64,000 nt of DNA from Methanosphaerula subterraneus (GTDB lineage Archaea; Halobacteriota; Methanomicrobia; Methanomicrobiales; Methanospirillaceae): contig NZ_CP170508.1 of assembly GCF_052055875.1 (NCBI RefSeq), forward strand, positions 62,001-126,000. The letters are read 5' to 3'. Below, piece after piece: positions 7,293-15,565 of the stretch (positions are counted from its first letter, which is position 1; each line of letters begins with the position of its first letter). Both the position numbers and the translations under genes were made by a program. Under the pieces are notes generated by a model that did not search any database, had not been told where the DNA came from, and worked only from the letters and a program-made list of their open reading frames with translations.

Positions 7293-8864
7293 CTACTCCA
7301 GGTCTGCGGCGAGCTCGGCTGCGGACCTGTACCGGTCTTTCTGGCTCCGGGCAAGACATTTGAGGAGCACCGCATCCAGGGGCGCCAGCTCTGGCCGATA
7401 GGCGGACGGAGGTTGTGGACTGTCGTTCAGGATCATCCTGCAGGTGCTGTCGGTATCCGTTCCTGCAAACGGATGGGTCCTGGTCAGCATCAGGTACAGC
7501 AGCACCCCGACCTGATAGAGATCGGTCGCCGGCCCCGGAAGACCGAACTGCTCGGGTGCGATCTGTTCAGGAGCCGCGTACCAGGGGGTGAACGCGGTGC
7601 ACGCAGCCCCGGTCTTCTCGCCGGCATGCTCTGAAAGCCCCCAATCGGTGATCTTGGGGATTCCTCCGGCCCCTTCTTCAGTGAGCAGAATATTATCCGG
7701 CTTGATATCGCAGTGGCTGTACCCGTGCTGGTGCGCATAGTCGAGCCCGTTCAGGATCCCTTTTGTAATCCTGATCGCCCCGGCCGTGGTGATCGAGCCG
7801 ATCTGCTCGGTGAGTCGGTACGGCACGTACTCCATCTCCAGGCAGAGGGTCGGCAGCAGGTACACATGCGTGAGCCTCACGATGTTGGGATGGTTCAGAT
7901 GCTCCCAGATTCTGATCTCCTTCAAAAACCCCGCCCCGGTCGCAAGGTCATGCCTGAGCGGAAGTTTCAGGGCGACCCGCATCCCGTCGCTTCGCCGGGT
8001 CGCCGAGAAGACGCTCGCGACGCCGCCCGTGGCTGCAGGTTTCAGGTCGGTGTACTGGGAGGTGATCGCCTCAGGGATGCCCTCCTCGGTGACGAACTCC
8101 CCCTCCTTTTGGGCAGGGACGAGCGTCTTCTGACCGCCGGTGCCGGCCGCGAGCATCGGCACCGGCTCGGGGGCGGGGGACTGGCTGTGCTCCCGGTGCT
8201 GGAGGTACTGTCCTGCAGAGAGGACCGCTCCGGTGATCAGGGAGATGTACGTGAGCGCCAGGGGCGGGAGTTCTGATGGTACCGGGACCATCAGCAGGAG
8301 GAGGCTGAGCAGGATCGCAGCGATGATCGCCACGATCAGGTGGAGCAGAAGCATGCTCCGCTGAACCTGCCACCGGTTTTTTTCCAGCGCGATCCCTGCC
8401 GAAAAGAACGAGAAGAGGACGCTCGGGAAGCAGCAGAGCAGCCCTGCAATACCCACGAGATCGAGCCGGATCAGGGGTGCACTGTTCACCGTCAACAGCC
8501 AGAGAATCCCGACGGCGGAGACCAGGGCCAGCACAATATAACTGAGTCCGATCAGCGGGTTTTCTTCGCTGCTTTGGGATCTCTGGTGGGGATCGAGTCT
8601 CCGTCCGGTGCGTATCACCAGGCTCAGCAGAAGTAATAACGAGATCCCGGCATAGAGCAGAAAGAGGGCCACCCCGGAGATTGTTCTGTCCATCATCTCC
8701 TGATCAGGGGGAGGGACGTCGCTGACTCCGGGTGATGTGTTGTTACGCACCTGATGAAACTGGGGTGGGGACGGCAGCGATATCGGGGCGGCTTCTGCGG
8801 GGAGTGCACACACCAGGAGCACGTTGACAAGCAGCAGAACCAGCAGGATGTGAGCCGGCTTCAT
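7293..8864 (-). CDS. Membrane-anchored eukaryotic-like Ser/Thr protein kinase
   Basis: A 523-residue protein. Residues 1-25 form a signal peptide or first membrane helix; further hydrophobic helices lie near 64-85, 105-125, 135-160 and 170-200. A cytosolic Hanks-type kinase domain covers about 270-523. Visible motifs are Lys in VALKLP (ATP site), catalytic loop HCDIKPDN at 384-391 (Cys replaces the usual Arg of HRD), DWG at 407-409 (for DFG) and APEQ. The missing HRD Arg suggests it does not need activation-loop phosphorylation. The start ATG overlaps the stop of the HTH-FHA gene by 4 bases, so the two are coupled. Confidence 0.88.
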   Translation of the reverse strand: MKPAHILLVLLLVNVLLVCALPAEAAPISLPSPPQFHQVRNNTSPGVSDVPPPDQEMMDRTISGVALFLLYAGISLLLLLSLVIRTGRRLDPHQRSQSSEENPLIGLSYIVLALVSAVGILWLLTVNSAPLIRLDLVGIAGLLCCFPSVLFSFFSAGIALEKNRWQVQRSMLLLHLIVAIIAAILLSLLLLMVPVPSELPPLALTYISLITGAVLSAGQYLQHREHSQSPAPEPVPMLAAGTGGQKTLVPAQKEGEFVTEEGIPEAITSQYTDLKPAATGGVASVFSATRRSDGMRVALKLPLRHDLATGAGFLKEIRIWEHLNHPNIVRLTHVYLLPTLCLEMEYVPYRLTEQIGSITTAGAIRITKGILNGLDYAHQHGYSHCDIKPDNILLTEEGAGGIPKITDWGLSEHAGEKTGAACTAFTPWYAAPEQIAPEQFGLPGPATDLYQVGVLLYLMLTRTHPFAGTDTDSTCRMILNDSPQPPSAYRPELAPLDAVLLKCLARSQKDRYRSAAELAADLE

Positions 8865-9649
8865 CCAGTGAGATCCGCTCCTCTTTTTGGAAGCATCACG
8901 ACAAACCGTGCACCATAGGGATCCTTTGCGAGGTCCAGCAGGTCCCCGTCATGCAGCACCATCCGCTGGTGCGGGGTCAGGGGCTGGTTGTTCAGGAAGG
9001 TCCCGGCGGTGGAGCCGCAATCCTCCACCAGGTATCCGGCGGCCCCGGTATAGATCCGTACATGGGGCTTGGATATGCGGGTGACCGTCCTGTACCAATC
9101 CGGAAGGATCAGGGACCCGGAGACGGGTTCGTACTCTGCGTCGGCCCTGCCGATGCTGAGCTGTTCGTCCTCGAAGATCGTCACCTTCCCCTCGTCCGCT
9201 CCGGTCAGCAGGACCAGGTACAGATGATCGCCGGTGAGCTCGTCGGCGATCTGACCCCGCACCTCGGCCAGCCGGCTGGTGAGATCCGGGTTCTTCTGGA
9301 TCCCTGCCGTGCTGAAGACCCCGAGGTTCCTGATCACCTGTTCGAGACCTCCGGAGACCACGGAGTATTCCCAGACCGGGTGCACCCCTTTTGACGTCTG
9401 CTGGCCCACGCCGGCCTCCTTCTTTACGAGACCGACATTCACCAGTTTATCGAGGTGCTTCTTGGTGTTGTCGTAACTGGTATTGATCTCGGCAGCAATC
9501 TGGCGGCGATCTTTGGGCGTCTTCTCGATCAGTTTCAGAATCCGCAGCCGCGTGCTGTTGGAGAGCACCTCGAGGTACTGCGAAAGGTCCTCATAAAAGT
9601 CGGTATCGATCGAGACGATACAGGTCTCGGTACCTTCAATCCTGTCCAC
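8861..9649 (-). CDS. ArsR-type HTH regulator fused to an FHA domain
   Basis: An N-terminal winged helix (LSNSTRLRILKLIEKTPKDR, then INTSYDNTKKHLDKLVNVGL) is followed by a C-terminal forkhead-associated domain (LSIGRADAE, KPHVRI, EDCGSTAGTFLNN) that should bind phosphothreonine. This is an obvious reader for the kinase encoded next, whose start it overlaps by ATGA. I favour the GTG at 9649 (262 residues), which has AGGAG 8 bases upstream; the ATG at 9703 would add 18 residues and would place a perfect palindrome inside the coding region. It probably controls its own operon in response to phosphorylation. Confidence 0.85.
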   Translation of the reverse strand: MDRIEGTETCIVSIDTDFYEDLSQYLEVLSNSTRLRILKLIEKTPKDRRQIAAEINTSYDNTKKHLDKLVNVGLVKKEAGVGQQTSKGVHPVWEYSVVSGGLEQVIRNLGVFSTAGIQKNPDLTSRLAEVRGQIADELTGDHLYLVLLTGADEGKVTIFEDEQLSIGRADAEYEPVSGSLILPDWYRTVTRISKPHVRIYTGAAGYLVEDCGSTAGTFLNNQPLTPHQRMVLHDGDLLDLAKDPYGARFVVMLPKRGADLTG

Positions 9650-9683
9650 AGATACCACTCCTCTATCTTCGTTCTCCCTGTGG

Positions 9684-9699
9684 GGATAAATGTTTATCC
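9684..9699. promoter_or_regulatory. Perfect palindrome, candidate operator/promoter of the HTH-FHA operon
   Basis: GGATAAA-TG-TTTATCC has 7-bp perfect arms. It lies 35-50 bases upstream of the GTG at 9649, where TATA and operator sequences would overlap. This suits a dimeric ArsR-type repressor acting on its own promoter. Confidence 0.5.
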
Positions 9700-9703
9700 T
9701 CAT

Positions 9704-10026
9704 CCGGGTCTCTCCGGTCCATTAATTGGACCGTCCGGTTCAGATTCTGGTCCTCCTGGTAGATGGTATTCTTCATTCTTTCCCTGGATTTGGAAATAAT
9801 CGCCAGTATATGGGATAGAATCCGGTCAGGTACTTCTGGGAAGATCTGTTCGCGGCGAGGGTTTGGGGATGACCGGACCGGTCATATCCTTAACCGGCCG
9901 GACCAGGAAATGGACCGTGGATGAGAGAACTGTGCCTTCGTCCATCCCGGAATTATATATCGTCCCCCTTTCAAGAGGTGGTCGTGGTGGCCTGCAGGGG
10001 ACGCAGGTTACTAAAAGAAGGATGAG
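9704..10026. other. Divergent intergenic region
   Basis: No gene. GC-rich stretches with CCGGACCGGTC and CCGGCCGG near 9873-9902 precede a clear TATA box at 9951-9960 that serves the plus-strand gene at 10027. Confidence 0.4.
9951..9960 (+). promoter_or_regulatory. TATA box of secreted-protein gene
   Basis: AATTATATAT lies 67 bases before the GTG start at 10027. The transcript should start near 9982, giving a leader that contains the ribosome site AAGGATGAG. Confidence 0.5.
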
Positions 10027-10698
10027 GTGAACGTAATTTCCATCAGATCAATCGTATCGGTCAGTATATGCTTGCTCGGGTTGATGCTCTTCATCCCTGC
10101 AGTCAGTGCAGGGGGGATCGTCGACACCCACAACCAGACGCATATCACTGAGATCAGGGATCGAATTGTGAATACCAGTCATGTCACCGAGGTGATGATG
10201 CAGGGTGCGATAGCGTACGTCGATCAGATCAGCAACAGTACCGGCATCACGGCCCTGACGGCGACCAGGGATAACTATGTCTCCGTCGCTGCGTCCATTC
10301 CGTCTACAGGGAACAACACAGAGCTCAGATCCACCGAGATGAACCTCAGACAGATCGAGCATCTGTTCTTCAACCAGACAAAGACAGCCGTAACCGCGTA
10401 TAACGGCACCCAGTCCGGGCTGAAGGAGAGCATCAATGCAACACTCGCAGCTGCCGGTCTGAACGAGAGCAGGTGCGGGCCACGCCAGGATCATGCACAT
10501 GGCTTTGCAGGCAACGGAACCGGCCGTCCGGACTTTGCCGGTAACGGAACGGCAGGTCCGGACCATCCATCCGGCTTTGAGATCAATGGGACCGCCCCGG
10601 CCGGCTCGGTATCATGCCCGACCGACGACAGTACCTCCATGCCTGGCAACAGGTCGGTCGGCAGACATAATCGCGGGGTGAACACCACCGTCAACTGA
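10027..10698 (+). CDS. Secreted hypothetical protein rich in N-glycosylation sequons
   Basis: A 223-residue protein with a clear signal peptide (about 1-28, ending AVSAGG). A helical domain follows, then a low-complexity C-terminal part with imperfect repeats built around a Gly-Phe-(Ala)-Gly-Asn-Gly-Thr unit. There are many N-x-(S/T) sequons, so it should be a glycosylated extracellular protein. It has no recognised family. Starts at GTG with AGGATGAG just upstream. It lies between the kinase operon and the PP2C gene; a link to that signalling is not shown. Confidence 0.65.
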   Translation: MNVISIRSIVSVSICLLGLMLFIPAVSAGGIVDTHNQTHITEIRDRIVNTSHVTEVMMQGAIAYVDQISNSTGITALTATRDNYVSVAASIPSTGNNTELRSTEMNLRQIEHLFFNQTKTAVTAYNGTQSGLKESINATLAAAGLNESRCGPRQDHAHGFAGNGTGRPDFAGNGTAGPDHPSGFEINGTAPAGSVSCPTDDSTSMPGNRSVGRHNRGVNTTVN

Positions 10699-10866
10699 GC
10701 CGGTTCAGACAACCGCCTTCCTGGAGAATAGAAAAAAGACCCATTTTTCCGACAGAATGCGTGCAGATCTGGTCGACAACCAGTTCTTAAAAAACCTCAC
10801 CTTTTTCTTAACGAGTTTATCTCAAGCCTGATCATAACCCCCTGTCTAAATGAGTGCAGGATGGCC

Positions 10867-11661
10867 TCAACCGGCATGCAGGTGCAGCATGCCGACCGTG
10901 ATATCGTCCCCGCTCCCCATCGAGGAGATCCGGGCGAGCAGTTCTGTGAGGTGCTGGTCTTCAATGAAGAGCCTGCGGGCGGCATTCTGGAATTCGGTTT
11001 CACTCCGGTACGAGTTGACCAGCCCGTCGGTCGCCAGCAGGATCGCAGACGGCATCCCGGCATTGACGCTGGTGACAGCAGTATAAAAATCGTTGGCAGC
11101 CTCGGGCAGACAGAGCGAGGTGGTCTGGTTCCCATAGAGGCGGGGATCCCGTTCCAGTGGACGTTCGATCGTCCCTTCCTGTGAGACGGTGAGGATATCT
11201 CCGTCACCGAGCTGGAGGTACAGCAGATAGTGCTGTGTCGCGATGACCGTTAACAGGGTCGACCCGTACGGGAGCAGCAGATCGGCGATCTCGTCATACC
11301 GGGAAGCAGTGGAGAGGTCGGTTTCACCCCTGCTGATGAGGTCCCGATTCACCAGTTCTCTCCACCGCCCGACGATCGCTGTACAGATGCCGGCCCTCAG
11401 GAACTCCCGGCCGCCAGAGATCAGTGCAGCAGGGTCTGTTCTGGCAGTGAACTGTCCGGCAACCGAGAGTGCAGCCTCAACGGCAAATGCGGAACCCCTG
11501 TCGCTCCGGTAGCATCGGGCCGATCCGTGCCCGTCTGCCAGGGCCAGCGTGACCTCTGATCCTTCAACAGCAGAAGAGCCGATCGCGTCCTGGTTGGGAA
11601 GCCCGATCTGCTGGTGGTACGTACCCTGTACCGACGCTCCTGTCGCCCGCCAGATTCTCAT
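10867..11661 (-). CDS. PP2C-type Ser/Thr protein phosphatase
   Basis: A 264-residue metal-dependent phosphatase. Metal-binding motifs are visible: Asp25 in PNQDA, LADGHGS at 41-47, LGDGD, LLATDGLV and GSGDDITV near the C-terminus. It would remove phosphate from Ser/Thr and is the natural counterpart of the kinase encoded at 7293-8864 about 2 kb away. The start ATG has GGGGGA 9 bases upstream and a TATA-like GGTATAATAG (reverse strand of about 11721-11731). It is cytosolic, with no membrane segment. Confidence 0.87.
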   Translation of the reverse strand: MRIWRATGASVQGTYHQQIGLPNQDAIGSSAVEGSEVTLALADGHGSARCYRSDRGSAFAVEAALSVAGQFTARTDPAALISGGREFLRAGICTAIVGRWRELVNRDLISRGETDLSTASRYDEIADLLLPYGSTLLTVIATQHYLLYLQLGDGDILTVSQEGTIERPLERDPRLYGNQTTSLCLPEAANDFYTAVTSVNAGMPSAILLATDGLVNSYRSETEFQNAARRLFIEDQHLTELLARISSMGSGDDITVGMLHLHAG

Positions 11662-12104
11662 ATCTTTTGGTCCCCCTGTGCGGGTTCATCTCCTGCAGGG
11701 GCGTATTTGTTCCTGATACTATTATACCCTGATTGTTCCATCCGTTTCGATCAGGATGGTCGTGCTCGTAGGTGCCTGGGGGTCATCATGGCGATCATCA
11801 CGTTATTTTCAATCGTGGACTCACAGGAGTTAACCTGAATTCCTGTTGAGTCCGGTCTGTTCACCACTGCACAGGATATGAGGAAGAGTGTCAAAGCAGT
11901 GGTCCTGCTGAATACCGGTATCAGAGAAGAGAGGCCGGGATGGAGTTACGGCGTATGCATCCCACTCCGTTTCAGTCAGGCGTGACTCCTGTCCTCTTCA
12001 GGCCGGCGTACAGGAAGGAACACCCTGTGCAGAAGAATAGCAGGATCATCATCCCTGTCCCTGGATGATGATCGGTCAGAGGCCCCGGGGAGGTCCGGAG
12101 AGAT
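11662..12104. other. Intergenic region, nothing beyond a promoter
   Basis: It contains the TATA-like box for the PP2C gene near 11721-11731 and GC-rich sequence without a credible gene. Short frames here lack codon bias or recognisable products. Confidence 0.35.
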
Positions 12105-12869
12105 TCAATAGGATCCAGACCGACGAAATCCGGAAGTTATTTCTAAAACCGGGCATGGAAGAACTCTCATACGATACAGATCCTCGGGACCGATGACCAG
12201 GTCCCTGATCAGGGCCTGGAAGCAGGACGGTTCTTCGTACAACCCGGCCCTGGCCCCTGTGCCTTTCACCACCCGGTGGATTGTATCGAAGATCCCATAC
12301 CGATGGGGAGTGGAGGTCCTGGTTTTCCGGACAGCCGGTGAACGAACGCCCGTTGTCGACCGTTGGGATGCAGGGGCGGTCTCCAATACCGGGCACGGAA
12401 GCGTCTCCACCTGCTGCTGATCGCTGGTGTCTATCACCAGTGTTTCAAGCAGGGCACGCGAGAACTCCTGCTCTCTCTGTAAATCGGCTTCAACCTTTTT
12501 GTGCTTCACAATCTGGTGAATATCATGGGAGAGTTCTGCAAACTGTGCAGTGAGGTTCCCCCCTTTCTGGACATAGTAATCGGCGCCGCTGTCCAGAGCG
12601 GTTATGGCGACCTCTTCCCGGCTCCTGCTCGTGAAAAGGATGAAGGGGATATCGCTGCCCATCCGGATATTTCGCAAAAACTCAATTCCATCCATGCCGG
12701 GCATCTGATAATCGGAGACGATCACATCATAGGAGGCGGACGCCAGTCGACCGAGGGCATCCCGTGCAGAATTTACAATATCTACGGTGATCGTGCCGAT
12801 GCGTTCAAGGAATAATTTTCCGATTTCAAGGAGGCCGGCTTCATCATCAACATACAGGACAGAGATCAT
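12105..12869 (-). CDS. Response regulator with receiver domain and unusual C-terminal tail
   Basis: A canonical receiver domain covers about 1-120 (ISVLYVDDE, phosphorylation Asp in VSDYQMPGMDG, conserved Thr/Ser in LFTSR, Lys in YYVQKGG). A helical linker (KKVEADLQREQEFSRALLETLV) follows that normally leads into a PAS domain, but no PAS domain comes. Instead there are about 110 residues with two copies of an LPCPVLE motif. The tail may be a decayed or repurposed output domain. I chose the ATG at 12869 (254 residues), which lies about 25 bases after a TATA box and implies a leaderless message. There is no adjacent histidine kinase. Confidence 0.78.
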   Translation of the reverse strand: MISVLYVDDEAGLLEIGKLFLERIGTITVDIVNSARDALGRLASASYDVIVSDYQMPGMDGIEFLRNIRMGSDIPFILFTSRSREEVAITALDSGADYYVQKGGNLTAQFAELSHDIHQIVKHKKVEADLQREQEFSRALLETLVIDTSDQQQVETLPCPVLETAPASQRSTTGVRSPAVRKTRTSTPHRYGIFDTIHRVVKGTGARAGLYEEPSCFQALIRDLVIGPEDLYRMRVLPCPVLEITSGFRRSGSY

Positions 12870-12887
12870 GGTCATCACGTAATGTAC

Positions 12888-12900
12888 GTTATATTATACA
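12888..12900 (-). promoter_or_regulatory. TATA box of response-regulator gene
   Basis: On the minus strand it reads TGTATAATATAAC, centred about 25 bases before the ATG at 12869. That spacing predicts a leaderless transcript. Confidence 0.55.
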
Positions 12901-13080
12901 TTTAGTAATTTATAGATTTCTAAAACCGATCTAAAAATTACAATTTATCTAGAATTGATTACATGATCCGGTGGTGCGCTGCATACTCTGGTGTTTCTCT
13001 CCGGATGAACAGGCCTTGCGTCGAATGTACGATCTTCGACAGAAGTGAATCAAACTATACGCTGCCGGGTCTGACGCATG
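12901..13080. other. AT-rich intergenic region
   Basis: The part at 12901-12960 is markedly AT-rich compared with its surroundings; the rest is unremarkable. No gene is supported. Confidence 0.3.
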
Positions 13081-13098
13081 AAAATTATATATATTATT
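13081..13098 (+). promoter_or_regulatory. Strong TATA box, plus strand
   Basis: AAAATTATATATATTATT stands out from GC-rich DNA. The first ATG at the right distance is 13118 (about 27 bases from the box centre), as for a leaderless gene. The box may instead drive the DNA glycosylase gene at 13379 with a long leader. Confidence 0.55.
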
Positions 13099-13117
13099 GT
13101 TGGAGTACCGTCACTGT

Positions 13118-13294
13118 ATGAAATTCGGGCAATCGCTTGATGTCCTCCACGGTGATCTCCGCAGACCTCTGGACCCTGATGAACCGATTCCCCGAAAGAT
13201 GGAATCTGGCGACCCCGAAACGGAAGCAGGTCTGCAAGCTCCATCCGATGCCCTCTCTTTATCAACGCCCCCGAAAGAGGACCCGTCCCCGTAA
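13118..13294 (+). CDS. Possible small leaderless gene (58 residues)
   Basis: Starts MKFGQSLDVLHGDLRR and is acidic and proline-rich toward the end. It has no recognised family. Support is its position relative to the strong TATA box and reasonable codon use; a competing frame on the same strand (13137-13382) has poorer codon use. It lies just ahead of the DNA glycosylase gene and may be a leader peptide or noise. Confidence 0.3.
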   Translation: MKFGQSLDVLHGDLRRPLDPDEPIPRKMESGDPETEAGLQAPSDALSLSTPPKEDPSP

Positions 13295-13378
13295 CGGACC
13301 GGTGGAGTCGCAGTTCTGGGATGGTGCACGGGATCTCATCATGTGTGGAGATGATCTGTCCTGCAGGCTGAAGAGGGA

Positions 13379-13948
13379 ATGACCGAGCAGGAGGCCGATC
13401 CGGTCGAATCATCCAGCCCTGATGGATCCTCCCACCTGAAACAGGGTCTCCTCCCGATCATCGGATCAGCCCCGGTCGTACTGGTCCTCGGTTCATTTCC
13501 GAGTGCCCGGGCACGGGCTGCAGGGGCCTATTATGCAAACCCCCAGAACCATTTCTGGCCGATCATCGAGGTCCTCTTCGGGATCCCGCGGGTGCTCCCG
13601 TATTCCGAGAGGGTCCGCCTGCTCGCCGAACGTCAGGTCGCACTCTGGGACATGGTCGACTCATGTTCCCAGGAGGGCTCGATGGACAGCACGATACAGG
13701 AGCCGGCCCTGAATGATGTCCGGGGCCTCCTCGCAGCCCATCCGACCATCCGGCTGGTCGCGGCCAACGGGAGGACGGCCGAACGGTTTCTGAAACGGTC
13801 GCTGGGCGGCATGGGCCCTCCTCCCGGTGTGACCGTCGTCTCCCTCCCCTCGACCAGTCCGGCGAACGCACGCGAATCCTTCCAGAAGAAGGTACTTCGG
13901 TGGCAGGTGATCAGAGACTATGCAGTCCCGTTCGATCGGGAAGTCTGA
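13379..13948 (+). CDS. Hypoxanthine/uracil-type DNA glycosylase (UDG superfamily, HDG type)
   Basis: A 189-residue base-excision repair enzyme removing deaminated bases, probably hypoxanthine from dI. Motif I is VLGSFPSARA followed by YYANPQNHFWPI, the pattern of family 6 (HDG) DNA-deoxyinosine glycosylases and related mismatch glycosylases. The C-terminal motif is LPSTSPANA. The first 25 residues are non-conserved; a later start is possible. Its 3' end overlaps the convergent pyruvate kinase gene by 38 bases. Confidence 0.82.
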   Translation: MTEQEADPVESSSPDGSSHLKQGLLPIIGSAPVVLVLGSFPSARARAAGAYYANPQNHFWPIIEVLFGIPRVLPYSERVRLLAERQVALWDMVDSCSQEGSMDSTIQEPALNDVRGLLAAHPTIRLVAANGRTAERFLKRSLGGMGPPPGVTVVSLPSTSPANARESFQKKVLRWQVIRDYAVPFDREV

Positions 13949-15431
13949 TGATCCGCAGGGCATTGGTCGCCCCGGCCAGATCCGGCAACGACCCTTCTGT
14001 CAGGATCACCAGGTCCCCGGTCTTTGCAAGCCCGGCATCTCTGATCATGTCAAAGATCCGGTCATGCCAGGCTGCCTCGTCAGGTTTGACAAAGAACGGC
14101 ACCACACCGTAGGAGAAGGCGAGGAAATCGGCGACCCGCTGATCCCTGGAGAACGAAAGGATCCAGCAGTCCGGTTGGAAACGCGAAATCCGTCTCGGCG
14201 TCCTTCCGCTCCTGGTCGGGGTCAGGATATAGCGGGGTGAGAGGGCATGCGTCGCCTGGATCACATTCAGGGAGACCACGTCGTCGACCGTCAGTTCACG
14301 CCTGTTGATCCCGGTGAGCAGGTCCTCTTCAAGCCGGGAACGCCCCTTCAGCGTGGTCCGCTGGGCTTCGATCGAGCGTGCGATCTTTGCCATCATGCGC
14401 ACCGTCTCCACCGGATACCTGCCGGTGGCCGTCTCGGCAGAGAGCATCACGGCGTCTGACCCGTCCAGGATAGCATTGGCGACATCGGTCACCTCGGCCC
14501 TGGTCGGGAGGATGTTCTCTGTCATCGATTCGAGCATCTGCGTCGCCGTGATCACCGGAACGCCGAGTTTGTTCGCCTTCTGGATACACAGTTTCTGGAC
14601 TCCCGGCACCTCTTCGATCGGGATCTGAACGCCCAGGTCGCCACGTGCGATCATGATTGCATCCGCCTCTTCGAGGATGGCGTCGATCGCTCTGACGGCC
14701 CCTGCCCGTTCGATCTTTGCGACGATATGGATCGCTACGCCCCGCTTGTGCGCATACTCCCGCAAGACCCTGATATCCTTCGGGTTATCAAGGAACGAGA
14801 TGGTGAAGGTGTCGACCCCTTCATCCAGCCCGAGGTCGACATGGACGAGGTCCTCCGGGGTCACCGCCGGGATCGGCAGGGAGATCCCCGGCAGGTTCAG
14901 CCCTTTGTGCGAGAGGAGGGGCCCGCCGATCACGACCTTCCCGACCACCTCCTGTCCGCTGATCCGGATCACCTTCAATTGCAGAAATCCGTCGTTCAGA
15001 AAGATCGTGGTCCCCTCGGTGACGAGCGAGGGCAGACCGGGATAGTTCACCGGGATCGCGGCCAGGTCTGACGAGGCCGGATCCGCGGTCAGCGTCACGG
15101 TCTCCCCCTTCGAAAGGATCAATGGTTCCTGTATCAGTTTCCCGATCCTGATCTTGGGCCCCGGGAGGTCGATCAGAATCGCCACGGTCCTCCCGAGGCG
15201 TGCGGCAGCTGCCCTGATATTTTTGATCAGCATCCGGTGCTCGTCACTCGTTCCATGGGAGAAGTTCACCCGTGCCACGTTCATTCCGCTTCTGATCATA
15301 TCGGCGAGCACCTGTGGCGACGTGGATGAGGGGCCGATTGTACAGACGATCTTTGTCTTGTTCGAAGGCAGACGTCTGATCCTGACGGTCCCCGTCTCTT
15401 CCCTCTTGCCTGCCGTTTCATCTTCTATCAA
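13911..15431 (-). CDS. pyk: Pyruvate kinase
   Basis: Converts phosphoenolpyruvate and ADP to pyruvate and ATP in the cytosol. The 506-residue protein has the family's N-terminal KTKIVCTIGPSS, the ARVNFSHG substrate loop, the signature IMIARGDLGVQIP and ATQMLESM, and SAETATGRYP. The first ~15 residues are variable. The only in-frame start before the conserved region is TTG at 15431, with AGGG just upstream; a TATA box lies at 15471-15479. The C-terminus overlaps the convergent DNA glycosylase gene. Confidence 0.95.
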   Translation of the reverse strand: MIEDETAGKREETGTVRIRRLPSNKTKIVCTIGPSSTSPQVLADMIRSGMNVARVNFSHGTSDEHRMLIKNIRAAAARLGRTVAILIDLPGPKIRIGKLIQEPLILSKGETVTLTADPASSDLAAIPVNYPGLPSLVTEGTTIFLNDGFLQLKVIRISGQEVVGKVVIGGPLLSHKGLNLPGISLPIPAVTPEDLVHVDLGLDEGVDTFTISFLDNPKDIRVLREYAHKRGVAIHIVAKIERAGAVRAIDAILEEADAIMIARGDLGVQIPIEEVPGVQKLCIQKANKLGVPVITATQMLESMTENILPTRAEVTDVANAILDGSDAVMLSAETATGRYPVETVRMMAKIARSIEAQRTTLKGRSRLEEDLLTGINRRELTVDDVVSLNVIQATHALSPRYILTPTRSGRTPRRISRFQPDCWILSFSRDQRVADFLAFSYGVVPFFVKPDEAAWHDRIFDMIRDAGLAKTGDLVILTEGSLPDLAGATNALRIIRLPDRTGLHSL

Positions 15432-15470
15432 AACCCTTGCACCGTCCTGCCTGTCGATCAGAGCCCCTGA

Positions 15471-15479
15471 TATATAAAT
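15471..15479 (-). promoter_or_regulatory. TATA box of pyk
   Basis: On the minus strand it reads ATTTATATA, about 44 bases before the TTG start. It is the only AT-rich box in the spacer toward the divergent methyltransferase gene. Confidence 0.5.
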
Positions 15480-15565
15480 GGTGTTCTGACCGGAACGGGT
15501 ATACGCATCTCAGGGTACTACAATACTACAGAGATCGTATCAGATCTTAAAAATCCGGCGTACCT

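Noticed and set aside
13137..13382. 81-codon plus-strand frame before the DNA glycosylase gene
   Set aside because: Poor codon use and no recognisable product; it competes with the better-placed 58-codon frame at 13118.
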